From: Phormidesmis priestleyi Ana
GTDB lineage: Bacteria > Cyanobacteriota > Cyanobacteriia > Phormidesmidales > Phormidesmidaceae
Assembly: GCA_001314865.1 (NCBI GenBank)
Contig: LJZR01000024.1
Location: 1 to 64,000 of the forward strand
Direction of reading: 5' to 3'
Length of the DNA stretch: 64,000 nt
Position 1 is the first letter of the stretch, and every line of letters starts with the position of its first letter. A program made the position numbers and the translations under genes. The notes under the pieces are model-generated. The model was given only the letters and a program-made list of their open reading frames with translations, searched no databases and was not told the origin of the DNA. Shown piece by piece: positions 17,161 to 25,329 of the stretch.

Positions 17161-18261
17161 TTATGGCTTTAATGATTGTTGTTTTATCGCTTCAATAATC
17201 TGACCGTTTGCCTTTGGAAATGGATACTGATCAATTTCGTCAAGGGCGACCCATTTTACTTCGTCGCATTCAATCGGCTGAGGCTCGCCGCTGAGGTGCT
17301 TACAGTTGAACACATTGAGCGTGACTTTGAAGTGCGTATAGGCATGTTCAATGGTAATGAGGCGGCTGCCTACCTCAATGTCAATGCCGAGTTCTTCCTT
17401 TATTTCTCGACTCACGCAGTCTTCTACGCTTTCATCCGGCTCAATTTTGCCACCCGGAAATTCCCAAAGCCCACCGAGTAAGCCTTCTTGCTTACGTCGG
17501 TCGATGAGAATTTTGCCATGGTCGTCGGTGATCACCGCGACGCCAATTTGCTTGTGGGGAATGGGCTTACGAGGTTCTGTCATGGGAAAGTCGGTGACTA
17601 CATTCTGATTGTACGCTGTGCAGTGGCTTTGCCATGGGCACAGGAGGCAGTCCGGACGATGGCGAGTGCAAAGGGTTGCACCTAAGTCCATAATTGCTTG
17701 GTTAAAGTCGCGCGGCTGCGCTGGATCAATGAGCTGCTCGGAGAGGTGCCATAGCGTGGTTATCCCCTTGTTGGGTGGAACAGGTAGCGCGACAATACGA
17801 GCGAATACTCGTTTTACGTTGCCATCTAGTATGGGCGTCGGTAGGTTAAACGCGGCGCTAAGGATGCCGCCTGCGGTGGTGCGTCCGATGCCTTTGAGCG
17901 CGATCGCTGCTGCCACGCTCGTTGGAAACTCACCTCCATACTCATTCACTAGCTGCTGAGCCGCCTGATGCAGGTTTCGCGCCCTGGCATAGTAGCCCAG
18001 TCCTTCCCAAGCCTTCAGCACTGTCTGCTGGTCAGCGCCAGCCAATGCCTGCACCGTAGGGAACCTTCGCAACCATCGCCCATAATATGGAATAACCGTT
18101 TTTACCTGAGTTTGCTGAAGCATAATCTCTGAGATCCAAATCGCGTAGGGATCTTGGGTTCGTCTCCAGGGTAGGTCGCGGCCCTGGTCGGCATACCAGC
18201 TCAGCAGCAGCGCTCTAAGATTTTTGATTTTCTCTTTATTTAGAACAACGCTTTCACCCAT
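17161..18261 (-). CDS. mutY: A/G-specific adenine glycosylase
   Basis: MutY removes adenine mispaired with 8-oxoguanine. The chosen start (MGESVVLNKEK) gives 366 residues; the frame stays open upstream to a TTG at 18357 and an ATG at 18348. I prefer 18261 because a perfect palindrome sits directly upstream. The HhH glycosylase domain shows ISEIMLQQTQV (catalytic Glu), KGIGRTTAGGI and ILDGNVKRV (catalytic Asp). The iron-sulfur loop C-x6-C-x2-C-x5-C is intact. The C-terminal domain carries a complete Nudix box (GGKIEPDESVEDCVSREI and KEELGI), not the eroded form of E. coli MutY. Confidence 0.93.
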   Translation of the reverse strand: MGESVVLNKEKIKNLRALLLSWYADQGRDLPWRRTQDPYAIWISEIMLQQTQVKTVIPYYGRWLRRFPTVQALAGADQQTVLKAWEGLGYYARARNLHQAAQQLVNEYGGEFPTSVAAAIALKGIGRTTAGGILSAAFNLPTPILDGNVKRVFARIVALPVPPNKGITTLWHLSEQLIDPAQPRDFNQAIMDLGATLCTRHRPDCLLCPWQSHCTAYNQNVVTDFPMTEPRKPIPHKQIGVAVITDDHGKILIDRRKQEGLLGGLWEFPGGKIEPDESVEDCVSREIKEELGIDIEVGSRLITIEHAYTHFKVTLNVFNCKHLSGEPQPIECDEVKWVALDEIDQYPFPKANGQIIEAIKQQSLKP

Positions 18262-18267
18262 AACAAA

Positions 18268-18293
18268 GCTCGACAGAGAAATCTCTGTCGAGC
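18268..18293. promoter_or_regulatory. Perfect 26-bp palindrome before mutY
   Basis: The arms GCTCGACAGAGA and TCTCTGTCGAGC are exact complements separated by AA. The element ends 6 bp before the preferred mutY ATG on the minus strand. It has no T run, so a terminator is unlikely. It could be an operator for a dimeric regulator or an mRNA hairpin covering the ribosome binding site. Confidence 0.6.
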
Positions 18294-18410
18294 CTGGAGC
18301 AGCGCCTGAAAAAATATCCGAACCAGCGCTTGAAAAAGCCTTCGCCATCACTAACAACTATGCTGAAGCGTTCTTATGCCTAAAAAGGCTCATACCTAAC
18401 CGTTCTTATG

Positions 18411-18480
18411 CTTAGCCAGACGCTTAGCCAGATGCTTAGCCAGACGCTTAGTCAGACGCTTAGTCAGACGCTTAGCCAGC
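18411..18480. repeat. 12-bp tandem array between mutY and DUF760 genes
   Basis: Nearly six copies of CTTAGCCAGACG (with C/T variants) fill the gap down to the stop codon of the DUF760 gene. Confidence 0.9.
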
Positions 18481-18482
18481 AA

Positions 18483-18848
18483 TCAGTCATTGAATGACTC
18501 TAATGAATCACTAGACTGGTCATCAAAGATAGAATCTGAAAACTGTTCCTCAAAGGCTAAGCGCTGTTCGGCACCGCGTAGGAAATAGCCGCTCATCATG
18601 GCAGAGGCTAGCAATCGTCCTAGATTTTCGCGATTAGTGGTAACGGTTACGTCAAACCCGTGCGCAGGAAGGCCGCCTAGTAAACCCATGACATTGTGCT
18701 CAATCACCTGCATCACTTCATGAGAAGCCGGACGCGATAGCTGGGTAACAGTCTCAGGATCCATCGTTTTGACATAGCCGAGCAGGGTGTTATCCTTTGC
18801 AGACTTCGATTCCATAAATTCTGGTAATTTTCCGGTTACATCATCCAT
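18483..18848 (-). CDS. DUF760 family protein
   Basis: This 121-residue protein matches the DUF760 family, which is confined to cyanobacteria and chloroplasts. The core reads LLGYVKTMDPETVTQLSRPAS (two parts: LLGYVKTMDPE and TQLSRPAS), then EVMQVIEHNVMGLLGGLP and NRENLGRLLASAMMSGYFLRGAEQRL, with an acidic C-terminal tail. Plant members are reported as UV-B-induced proteins; the molecular function is unknown. An AGG about 10 nt before the ATG supports the start. It lies upstream of mutY on the same strand, separated by the tandem array. Confidence 0.85.
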   Translation of the reverse strand: MDDVTGKLPEFMESKSAKDNTLLGYVKTMDPETVTQLSRPASHEVMQVIEHNVMGLLGGLPAHGFDVTVTTNRENLGRLLASAMMSGYFLRGAEQRLAFEEQFSDSIFDDQSSDSLESFND

Positions 18849-19073
18849 GCTAGTACCTATCTAAAAATGATAGAACGCGATTCTACGGGATTCGCTCTTG
18901 AGGTTATGTTTGCTTGCTTTTTGGCTTGCTTTTCTGGCTTGCTTTGTAGCTCTACTGTAACAACCTGGCTTGAGTCTATCTATGGGTGAAACCGAATGAA
19001 AACCGAACCATAATCCAAAAGGAATTCAGAGGCATTTTTCACCAATGAATGAGGCCTACCCAGTGAATGAGGT
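18849..19073. other. Intergenic between DUF760 and ferredoxin genes
   Basis: 225 bp with no coding frame. Short duplications such as GAATGAGGCCTACC/GAATGAGGTCTACC lie near 19045-19080, next to the ferredoxin stop codon. Confidence 0.5.
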
Positions 19074-19406
19074 CTACCAAGTCGGATCGCTTAGTAGATT
19101 CACTTCTATTTGGCTCACGCCGCTAGGAACGGTTTCCAAACAGGCTAAAACTGGTTCTGCGGTGTTTTCTGCGGTGTTTTCTGCTGCGTTTTCTGCTGCG
19201 GCAGCTAGATTGCTAGATGTTTCGATCATACAGGCGTGACAAGCACCTGCCATGCAGCCGGTTGCAATTTGGACGCCAGCTCTGGCTGCAACATCTAGCC
19301 AAGATTCTCCGGATGTTGCCATAACAGTAACATCGTCGGGCAAAAAACGAATTTTAACCGTCGCCGTTGATACTGTCTGTGCATTCGTCAAAGTCATGAT
19401 CTGCAT
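19074..19406 (-). CDS. 2Fe-2S ferredoxin-like protein
   Basis: This 110-residue soluble protein has a plant-type [2Fe-2S] pattern. The motif GCMAGACHAC gives C-x4-C-x2-C, and a fourth Cys lies in VLACLETV, about 34 residues later. The N-terminal beta strands (VKIRFLPDDVTVMATSGESWLDVAARAGVQIATG, seen as VKIRFLPDD and DVAARAGVQI) fit the ferredoxin fold. Between the third and fourth Cys is an Ala/Glu/Asn repeat (AAENTAEN) from a 12-bp tandem array, an unusual insertion. It probably carries electrons to an unknown partner. It may start three codons later at MTLTNAQ. The DUF2470 gene lies 71 bp upstream on the same strand. Confidence 0.85.
   Translation of the reverse strand: MQIMTLTNAQTVSTATVKIRFLPDDVTVMATSGESWLDVAARAGVQIATGCMAGACHACMIETSSNLAAAAENAAENTAENTAEPVLACLETVPSGVSQIEVNLLSDPTW
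19155..19202. repeat. 12-bp tandem array inside the ferredoxin gene
   Basis: Four copies of TTCTGCGGTGTT-type units (plus strand) encode the AENTAEN repeat between the iron-sulfur cysteines. Confidence 0.85.
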
Positions 19407-19477
19407 TCAGCAGTCTAAATTTTTGTCGCTATTTTTTCTTTCGCTATCTCATTATACGAATTATGCGCATTGTATCG

Positions 19478-19753
19478 TTAAGCCTTGAGCATGGCTACCA
19501 GCGTATGATGAGCGTCAGCAGCATCTTGTAGCTCGTGGTCAAAGGCCACTCGCACTGGCATTGTTGCCCCCTCGACTTCTGCCTGTAGATCCATGCCTTG
19601 GCTGTCAATGGATGTCAGGGTTGCACTCGTGGCTGTTTGCTGGTTGCCATAGCGCTGGGCGTAGGTGAGTACCGCCTCTGCGTGGTCTCGGTTCATATGC
19701 TTGCAGATGCGATCGCTTACCTGAGCTGTAATTTTTTCTGACTTGTCTGACAT
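19478..19753 (-). CDS. DUF2470 domain protein
   Basis: This 91-residue protein consists of a single DUF2470-type domain, the module also found at the C-terminus of HugZ-like heme-utilisation proteins. Typical features are ICKHMNRDHAEAVLTYAQRYG near residues 17-37 (seen as CKHMNRDHAEAVL), TLTSIDSQGMDLQAEVEG, and the C-terminal HTLVAMLKA helix. The conserved His-Met-Asn-x-Asp-His motif could bind heme or metal, which is inference from the family. The ferredoxin gene follows 71 bp downstream on the same strand, so the two may be co-transcribed and could form a small redox/heme unit. Confidence 0.8.
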   Translation of the reverse strand: MSDKSEKITAQVSDRICKHMNRDHAEAVLTYAQRYGNQQTATSATLTSIDSQGMDLQAEVEGATMPVRVAFDHELQDAADAHHTLVAMLKA

Positions 19754-19873
19754 GAGTCCGCTTTCCCACTACAATTCCAGCAGTCGCTCAGATTGTTTGA
19801 CGCTCTGAGTTAGTCTATCTCTGCGCCTTTCTATCTCTGAGCTTTTTCATCATAGATAATATCGTCTTTTTTC

Positions 19874-20326
19874 ATGCCTGCTAGCGCTCTTCCTCCGTTG
19901 CCTGCTTTGCCTATTTCCTCACCCCTTTCCTCGCCCCCTCCTCACCCCTGGCCGACTGGTTACATGTTTGAGAGTCCTGGCGCACATTTAACCTACCGTG
20001 TGATTGGCCCCTGCTGCCGCCTGTACGATCGAGAGCAGCTCCCTTGGCCCTGCTGCCGTATTCAATGGCACAGCAAAGAGCCGAGCTGGCGGCGAATTGG
20101 CCCTCGGTTGATTGCTGATTTGGCAACGCGCCAGCATCCTTCCTACTGTGTCGAAATTGTGGGGCAAAGCTACCGCAGTGATCCGCTGGTGATGACGCTT
20201 TATACCGTGAAATTTTCGGCTGAGCTGAAAAACTGGTGGCACACCAAACGGATGAAAAAAGGGCCAGAAGCTAAAAACCCAGACATCAACCAAGCAACTT
20301 TGCCCACTTGGGCGGTGTCTTGTTAA
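19874..20326 (+). CDS. Hypothetical protein, Trp/Cys-containing, 150 aa
   Basis: The start ATG opens a protein with a Pro/Ser-rich N-terminus (residues 1-28), then a folded-looking part: YMFESPGAHLTYRVIGPCCRLYDREQLPWPCCRIQW, seen here as LTYRVIGPCCRLYD and LPWPCCRIQW. It ends with a basic KNWWHTKRMKKGPEAK segment. Two Cys-Cys pairs stand out. I do not recognise the family. It converges with the pentapeptide-repeat gene, leaving 10 bp between stop codons. Codon use looks like its neighbours, which supports a real gene. Confidence 0.6.
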   Translation: MPASALPPLPALPISSPLSSPPPHPWPTGYMFESPGAHLTYRVIGPCCRLYDREQLPWPCCRIQWHSKEPSWRRIGPRLIADLATRQHPSYCVEIVGQSYRSDPLVMTLYTVKFSAELKNWWHTKRMKKGPEAKNPDINQATLPTWAVSC

Positions 20327-20336
20327 AACTTAATGG

Positions 20337-20951
20337 CTAAAACTTATAGTCAATTTCTGGGGGTACAGCGACTTCGCAGCCTTCCCGATATTGGGTGCCC
20401 GACCAGGTGATGGCACCGCATAAGCTGCTGGCAACAGAAAAGTCTGCATTGTGAAATAGGGTGTCGCGCATATTGGCGTTGTCTAGCACGGCGCCAGAAA
20501 AGTTGGCGTCGTTAATGTAGGACTCACGCAGATCTGTGGCGATCATTGAGGCATTGGTTAGGTCGGTGTGGTCAAAAATGGCGTAGCGCAAATCGGCCCC
20601 GTCGAACACGGTGTTGCGAGCACTGGTGTAGCCTAGGTTGACGTCAATGAGGTTAGCGTCTGTCAGTTGGGCACCGTCCAAATTGGCATAGTAAAAGTTA
20701 GCGCCTTCAAGGTCGGCCCCCGTGAGGTCGGCCCCGGAGAGATCGAGCCTTCGTAGGTCGGCTTCGTGGAGGTCGCAGCCGGGGCAGGCATTGTCTCGAA
20801 TGAGTCTTTCGATGGCTTCTTCATCGGCTGCGATCGCCCGACTAGGGACGGCCAATCCGAGGCTGGTCGCACCCAGCATAAGTGTGACGACCGCGAAAGC
20901 GACCCTCCGGTGATCGCAGTTACGAATCAAATGGATTATCTCTGTATACAT
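20337..20951 (-). CDS. Exported pentapeptide-repeat protein
   Basis: From the ATG chosen the protein has 204 residues; the frame extends 10 codons further to a TTG. Residues 1-40 form a long signal peptide (YTEIIHLIRN, then VAFAVVTLMLGATSLGLAV and SRAIAA). The cyanobacterial signature ACPGCDLHEADL follows. About 20 pentapeptide repeats of A(D/N)LxG type then cover about residues 60-180 and should form a right-handed quadrilateral beta-helix in the thylakoid lumen or periplasm. A C-terminal region with two Cys (SLCGAIT, REGCEV) may form a disulfide. The function is unknown, as for most members of this family. Confidence 0.85.
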   Translation of the reverse strand: MYTEIIHLIRNCDHRRVAFAVVTLMLGATSLGLAVPSRAIAADEEAIERLIRDNACPGCDLHEADLRRLDLSGADLTGADLEGANFYYANLDGAQLTDANLIDVNLGYTSARNTVFDGADLRYAIFDHTDLTNASMIATDLRESYINDANFSGAVLDNANMRDTLFHNADFSVASSLCGAITWSGTQYREGCEVAVPPEIDYKF

Positions 20952-21354
20952 GACAAGGGGCGAGCTCCAAGCTTTTCTCAAGGTATCGGTTTTCTCAAGG
21001 TGTCAGACTTTCATATGGTGTCAGATGCACGAGGAAGGTGGCAAGCGATAGCACATATGCTAGCGAACTGTTCACACATTATTAACCGAAGATTGCCCCT
21101 CTCCGGCCCCGGAGAACTCGATAATCCTACTAACGCGCTCTCACACAGTCGTTTTACGGATGCAGTCAAGCCTTGTTTTGAGGTAATTTAGCTGGCCCTA
21201 CGGGTAATCTGGGACTGGCAAAATTAAGAAAAATTGAATCGTTCGCGAAATCTACACATTTCCGGTTCAGTTAATCGTCTCTTGAGCAAAAACCATATCG
21301 GGTGCGCATCGCATAGATGCGATCGCCCACATCGCGAAATCTACTATTTAGGAC
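20952..21354. other. Divergent promoter region with repeats
   Basis: This 403-bp gap separates the pentapeptide-repeat gene from the DUF3747/SLH gene. The 13-bp sequence TCGCGAAATCTAC occurs twice in direct orientation (21243 and 21332). A 16-bp palindrome ATCGCAT-AG-ATGCGAT (21308-21323) lies about 31 bp before the SLH gene start. No ORF is supported. Confidence 0.5.
21308..21323. promoter_or_regulatory. 16-bp palindrome before the DUF3747/SLH gene
   Basis: The arms ATCGCAT and ATGCGAT are exact complements with an AG centre, overlapping an HIP1-like GCGATCGC. It may be an operator or a leader hairpin; chance enrichment through HIP1 cannot be excluded. Confidence 0.35.
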
Positions 21355-22731
21355 ATGCAGAAGAAAATGAAATCACTCCGTCTTACGATTGCCGCGCTAG
21401 CAACGGCTGCGATCGCCATCACTGCCAGCAACGTTCCCTCCGTACTGGCTCAGGGCACACCCACGGCTGACCCTGCCGATACCGAAATGACTATGCCTGC
21501 CGCACCGGCCCAAGGCAACATGGTAGAGAGCGACGCGACCTCTCAGCCAAACTCTAGCCTATTCGGGGCTCAAGAAACCTCTCAAGATCCCTATATCCTG
21601 GTGGCTCAGCCTACTAGCCGACTCGGTGGCAGGCAGCGCTACGGCCTCATGATTATTGAGCAGAAAAGATCCGAGCCGCTCTGCTACAGCACCACCGGTT
21701 CTAACCCCACCCAGGTCAATATCCTGCTACTCAACTTTGACTTTAGCGGTATCTGCGGTAAGAGCACCGACACCAACGGCTACATTGTCCGGGTGAACGG
21801 TCAAGACATCGCCTACGATCCCACCATTGAAGAAAAAGACGGCGTGCTGGTGATGTATGGCATGCCTCGGCGCTCGGCAGGTAGCGATGCTCGGCCCATC
21901 ATCATTGGCCAAACCGATGGAATTGCTGCCAACGGCTTTACCAAAATCACCATGAGACCAGGCTGGCGCTTAACCCGCCAAACCTATACCGGTAACGTTA
22001 CCGGTCGAACCTACCTCACTAACGATTCCACCCTGGCTCAGCTCGTTCAGCAGTCAGGTGGTGACGTGATTGCTCAGCCGCCCACCACCCCCACTACGCC
22101 GCCTACTACCCCAATTACGCCGCCCACTACCCCGACTACGCCGCCGACGGCCAATCGCTTTCCTGATATCAGCGGCGATATCTACGCCAATGCCATTAAC
22201 CGTGCGGTTCAGCTTGGCTTTATCTCTGGCTTTGCCGAAGACAACACCTTTAGACCCAAAGCTTCACTCAGTCGTGAGCAGCTAGTTTCTATCGTCATTG
22301 ATGGGCTGGAAATACCTAACCGCCCCGCAGTGACCGCCAATCCTTATCCCGATGTGCCCACCACTCGTTGGAGCGCCCCTAAAATTCAGCTAGCCAGAGA
22401 TCTCGGTCTGGTCAGCGGTTATGGGGACGGAACCTTTAAGCCAACCCAGCCAGTGACTCGGGCTGAGCTGCTCGCTGTAATGCGTCGCGCCGCCGAGTAC
22501 AAAAATCAGGTGACTCAGCTGGTATCTAACCAGCCTGGCCGTACCTTTAGCGACACGCAGGGTCACTGGGCAAATAGCTTGATTAGCAATATGTCTGAGT
22601 ACTGTGGCATTGCAACGCCGCTGAATGAATCGGGCAATGCCTTTTTCCCCAACCAAACGGCCCAACGCAACTATGCCGCAGCGGCGATGGTTCGATTGCT
22701 TGATTGCTCGCAGACGACTGCCGGACAGTAA
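21355..22731 (+). CDS. DUF3747 / S-layer-homology surface protein
   Basis: This 458-residue exported protein has a signal peptide (MKSLRLTIAALATAAIAITA and a VLA-Q cleavage site; the ATG at 21367 is an alternative start). Residues about 80-235 form a DUF3747-type domain (YGLMIIEQKRSEPLCYS, LLLNFDFSGICGKSTDTNGY, WRLTRQTYTGNVTGRTYLT). A Pro/Thr spacer follows ((TTPTTPP)n). Two clear SLH modules come next (FPDISGDIYANAINRAVQLG, and YPDVPTTRWSAPKIQLARDLG with YGDGTFKPTQPVTRAELL), then a third divergent one. SLH modules bind peptidoglycan-linked polysaccharide, so the protein is probably anchored to the envelope. A strong terminator follows. Confidence 0.85.
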   Translation: MQKKMKSLRLTIAALATAAIAITASNVPSVLAQGTPTADPADTEMTMPAAPAQGNMVESDATSQPNSSLFGAQETSQDPYILVAQPTSRLGGRQRYGLMIIEQKRSEPLCYSTTGSNPTQVNILLLNFDFSGICGKSTDTNGYIVRVNGQDIAYDPTIEEKDGVLVMYGMPRRSAGSDARPIIIGQTDGIAANGFTKITMRPGWRLTRQTYTGNVTGRTYLTNDSTLAQLVQQSGGDVIAQPPTTPTTPPTTPITPPTTPTTPPTANRFPDISGDIYANAINRAVQLGFISGFAEDNTFRPKASLSREQLVSIVIDGLEIPNRPAVTANPYPDVPTTRWSAPKIQLARDLGLVSGYGDGTFKPTQPVTRAELLAVMRRAAEYKNQVTQLVSNQPGRTFSDTQGHWANSLISNMSEYCGIATPLNESGNAFFPNQTAQRNYAAAAMVRLLDCSQTTAGQ

Positions 22732-22777
22732 GTTGCGACTGCATAATTTTTGAGGAGAGATCGTGCGTTAACATCGT

Positions 22778-22812
22778 CCCCGACTGGCTTTTGAGTCAGT
22801 CGGGGATTTTTT
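22778..22812 (+). terminator. Intrinsic terminator after the DUF3747/SLH gene
   Basis: The stem CCCCGACTG/CAGTCGGGG (9 bp, perfect) with a 10-nt loop is followed by ATTTTTT. Confidence 0.9.
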
Positions 22813-22867
22813 GCTTTTGTAACTGGCTGCCTTTTTAATGGACGCTCTGATTGGGGCTCCTAACGCG

Positions 22868-23770
22868 CTATTTAGACCCGCGTAACAGGCCATAGCGAAT
22901 GAGGCCGCGACTAAATCCGGTGGTCATAAGGGCGATCGCAGCGGTTCCTCGAATGGTTTCTGTTCCCGCCTGAAAAATCCCGGCAATCACCTTGGGATCT
23001 AGTGCCGAGTTCACCACGTCCTGCCAAAAAAACTCAACCTGCTGTGACCAGTCGGCCATGGCCAAATGGGTGAAGCCGACATTGGCCGCGATATCGCCAT
23101 AGTCACCAAGCGAAATAACGTAGGGTAAGTGATACAGCTGATACAGCCGGTCTAGATGCAGCTTTTCGTCATTGGTAAGCGGCCCTGCCAAGTTGTCAAC
23201 TTCACGATGACACCAAGTCGCCATCAAAAATGTGCCTCCTGGCTTAAGCTGTCGGTAGCATTCCTGCAAAAAGCCTTGCTTGTCGGGCATGTGCTCGCCG
23301 CTCTCCATTGACCAAATAAAGTCAAAAGAGTTATCGGGAAAAGGTGTTGCCAGCGCATCAGTGACCTGAAACTGCACCGCAGACGCATCAGCATCTGCAA
23401 AATCTTCAAACGCATGCAAGGCAATGCCTTGTTCAGCAGCTCTTTCACTTGCTCGTTCTGCCTGAACTGGGCTCAGCGTAATGCCCACTGCCTTGGCCTG
23501 ATACTTGTCGGCTAGGTAAAGGGTACTGCCGCCAATGCCACAGCCCACATCCAAAATGGTGTCGGCTGCGCTCACTTGTGACCATCTGAGCAGTTCTTCT
23601 ATTAAGTCGATTTGGGCCTGTCGCCGGTTTTTGCGGTGCCTGCCGCTGATGCCATAGTAGCCATGGTGCATGTGCTCGCCCCAGGTTCGCTCCCACAGCC
23701 GCGAAGACTCATCGTAAAACCGCTGAATTTTTTGGGTGAAGGTTCCCTCAGTTGCCGTGCTCGTAGACAT
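22868..23770 (-). CDS. Tocopherol O-methyltransferase-like SAM methyltransferase
   Basis: This 300-residue class I SAM-dependent methyltransferase is closest in pattern to cyanobacterial gamma-tocopherol methyltransferase, which makes alpha-tocopherol in membranes. The N-terminus IQRFYDESSRLWERTWGEHMHHGYYG (two parts: IQRFYDESSRLW and WGEHMHHGYYG) is typical of the group. The SAM motif I is ILDVGCGIGGSTLYLA near residue 92. Later motifs are FIWSMESGEHMPDK and LKPGGTFLMATWCHRE. The C-terminal helix (ALMTTGFSRGLIRYGLL) fits the tocopherol/sarcosine-type branch. Related quinone or sterol methyltransferases cannot be excluded. Confidence 0.8.
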   Translation of the reverse strand: MSTSTATEGTFTQKIQRFYDESSRLWERTWGEHMHHGYYGISGRHRKNRRQAQIDLIEELLRWSQVSAADTILDVGCGIGGSTLYLADKYQAKAVGITLSPVQAERASERAAEQGIALHAFEDFADADASAVQFQVTDALATPFPDNSFDFIWSMESGEHMPDKQGFLQECYRQLKPGGTFLMATWCHREVDNLAGPLTNDEKLHLDRLYQLYHLPYVISLGDYGDIAANVGFTHLAMADWSQQVEFFWQDVVNSALDPKVIAGIFQAGTETIRGTAAIALMTTGFSRGLIRYGLLRGSK

Positions 23771-23884
23771 GTATTGTTTATATTTCTCATATACCGTGGC
23801 CTTAGTGTAAGAAACTTAGGCGCTGATCGCTTGCGGCGTTAGGTGTCTTAATGGAAGATTAGGTATTCGCGGTAGGTAACCCCT

Positions 23885-25219
23885 ATGACCGTTTCTCGAA
23901 CAGTTTGCATTGGCTTTTTGGCTCTGATTGCAGTGGGCACGCTGCTTTTAATGCTGCCGATTTCGGTGGCTAGCGGTGAGTGGAACAACCTGCTGACGGC
24001 ATTGTTTACGGCGACATCGGCAGTATGCGTGACAGGGCTGATTGTTGTAGATACCGGAACGTACTTTTCCTCGTTTGGTCAGGGGGTGGTGCTCACCTTG
24101 ATTCAGCTAGGAGGCTTGGGCTATATGGCGGCGACGACACTGCTGCTACTGCTCATTGGCAGGCGCTTGGGGCTAAAAGACCGGCTGGCGATTCAGCAGG
24201 CAATGGAAACTTCTGAGCTCGCTAACGTGAAGATGCTGCTGATATCAATTGTTTCAATGGTGATGATATTTGAGCTAACGGGTGCGTTTTGCTTGATGCC
24301 AACATTCAGAGAAGATTTTGGCCTAGGCCGGTCGTTGTGGCTCTCTATTTTTCACAGCATTAGTGCCTTTAATAATGCAGGTTTTAGCTTGTTTTCGGAC
24401 TCTTTGGTGGGGTATGCCGGAAACTGGTGGTTAATGGCGGTGATTTCGGCGCTGATTATTATTGGTGGAATTGGCTATCAGGTGATTATGGAGGCGTTGA
24501 TGTGGCTGCGCGATCGCCTTCGTGGTAAGAAATCTCGCAGTGTGTTCTCCCTTCACTTTAAGATTGTCACTAGCACCACGTTCGTTCTGTTGATTTTAGG
24601 CACAATCGCTTTTTTACTCATTGAATTTGACAATCCAGAAACGCTGGCTAATAGAGACTTTGGCACCAAAGTGTTGCTAGCGGGCTTTCAGTCGGTAGTC
24701 ATGCGCACCGCTGGGTTTAATTCTATCGATATTGGTGCGATGGAAACTAGCTCATTGTTTATGGCGATCGCCCTAATGTTTGTCGGCGCAAGCCCCGGCA
24801 GTACCGGGGGTGGCATCAAAACCACTACCCTACGAATTCTCTTAGTTTCTACCTATGCTGCCCTACGGGGTAAAGAAGAGGTCAATAGCTATCAGCGACA
24901 AATCCCTCTACCTCGAGTGCTCAAGGCGATCTCTGTGGTGTTTGCTTCAGCCATTAGCGTCGTAATTATCATCATTTGTATTTCTCTTAGTGACCCCAAT
25001 CTCTCTTTCATTGGTATCTTGTTCGAGGCCGTTTCAGCCTTTGCCACGGTCGGTGTGTCTATTGGCGTCACTACCGACCTTTCGGTGCTAGGGCAAATAT
25101 TCATCATCATTGCGATGTATATAGGCCGCGTCGGTATTTTGCTGCTAATGTCTGCCCTCATTGGCGATCCTCGCCCCACTGCTATCCACTACCCTGAGGA
25201 AGATTTACTAACGGGCTGA
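23885..25219 (+). CDS. ktrB: KtrB/TrkH-type K+ or Na+ transporter subunit
   Basis: This 444-residue membrane protein has four repeated membrane-pore-membrane units. The pore-loop signatures are visible in order: ATSAVCVTGLIV, SAFNNAGFSLF, RTAGFNSIDIG and FATVGVSIG, each with the filter Gly. It moves K+ (with Na+) across the plasma membrane and in KtrABE systems matters for osmotic shock. The regulatory RCK subunit KtrA is not adjacent; in other cyanobacteria the ktr genes are dispersed, so this is not alarming. A shared terminator separates it from the convergent heme oxygenase gene. Confidence 0.88.
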   Translation: MTVSRTVCIGFLALIAVGTLLLMLPISVASGEWNNLLTALFTATSAVCVTGLIVVDTGTYFSSFGQGVVLTLIQLGGLGYMAATTLLLLLIGRRLGLKDRLAIQQAMETSELANVKMLLISIVSMVMIFELTGAFCLMPTFREDFGLGRSLWLSIFHSISAFNNAGFSLFSDSLVGYAGNWWLMAVISALIIIGGIGYQVIMEALMWLRDRLRGKKSRSVFSLHFKIVTSTTFVLLILGTIAFLLIEFDNPETLANRDFGTKVLLAGFQSVVMRTAGFNSIDIGAMETSSLFMAIALMFVGASPGSTGGGIKTTTLRILLVSTYAALRGKEEVNSYQRQIPLPRVLKAISVVFASAISVVIIIICISLSDPNLSFIGILFEAVSAFATVGVSIGVTTDLSVLGQIFIIIAMYIGRVGILLLMSALIGDPRPTAIHYPEEDLLTG

Positions 25220-25329
25220 TACTATGTGTCTGTTACTTTGCTTAGACGCTTTTCTTAGAACATTAACCTTTTTCTTAGGGCATTAACCTCGTGGGCTGAA
25301 ATCGTTAGAGGACGACCTTTTAAAACAAA

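Noticed and set aside
18411-18480. CRISPR-like array
   Set aside because: The 12-bp units are directly adjacent without unique spacers, so it is a simple tandem repeat. The same holds for the other arrays.
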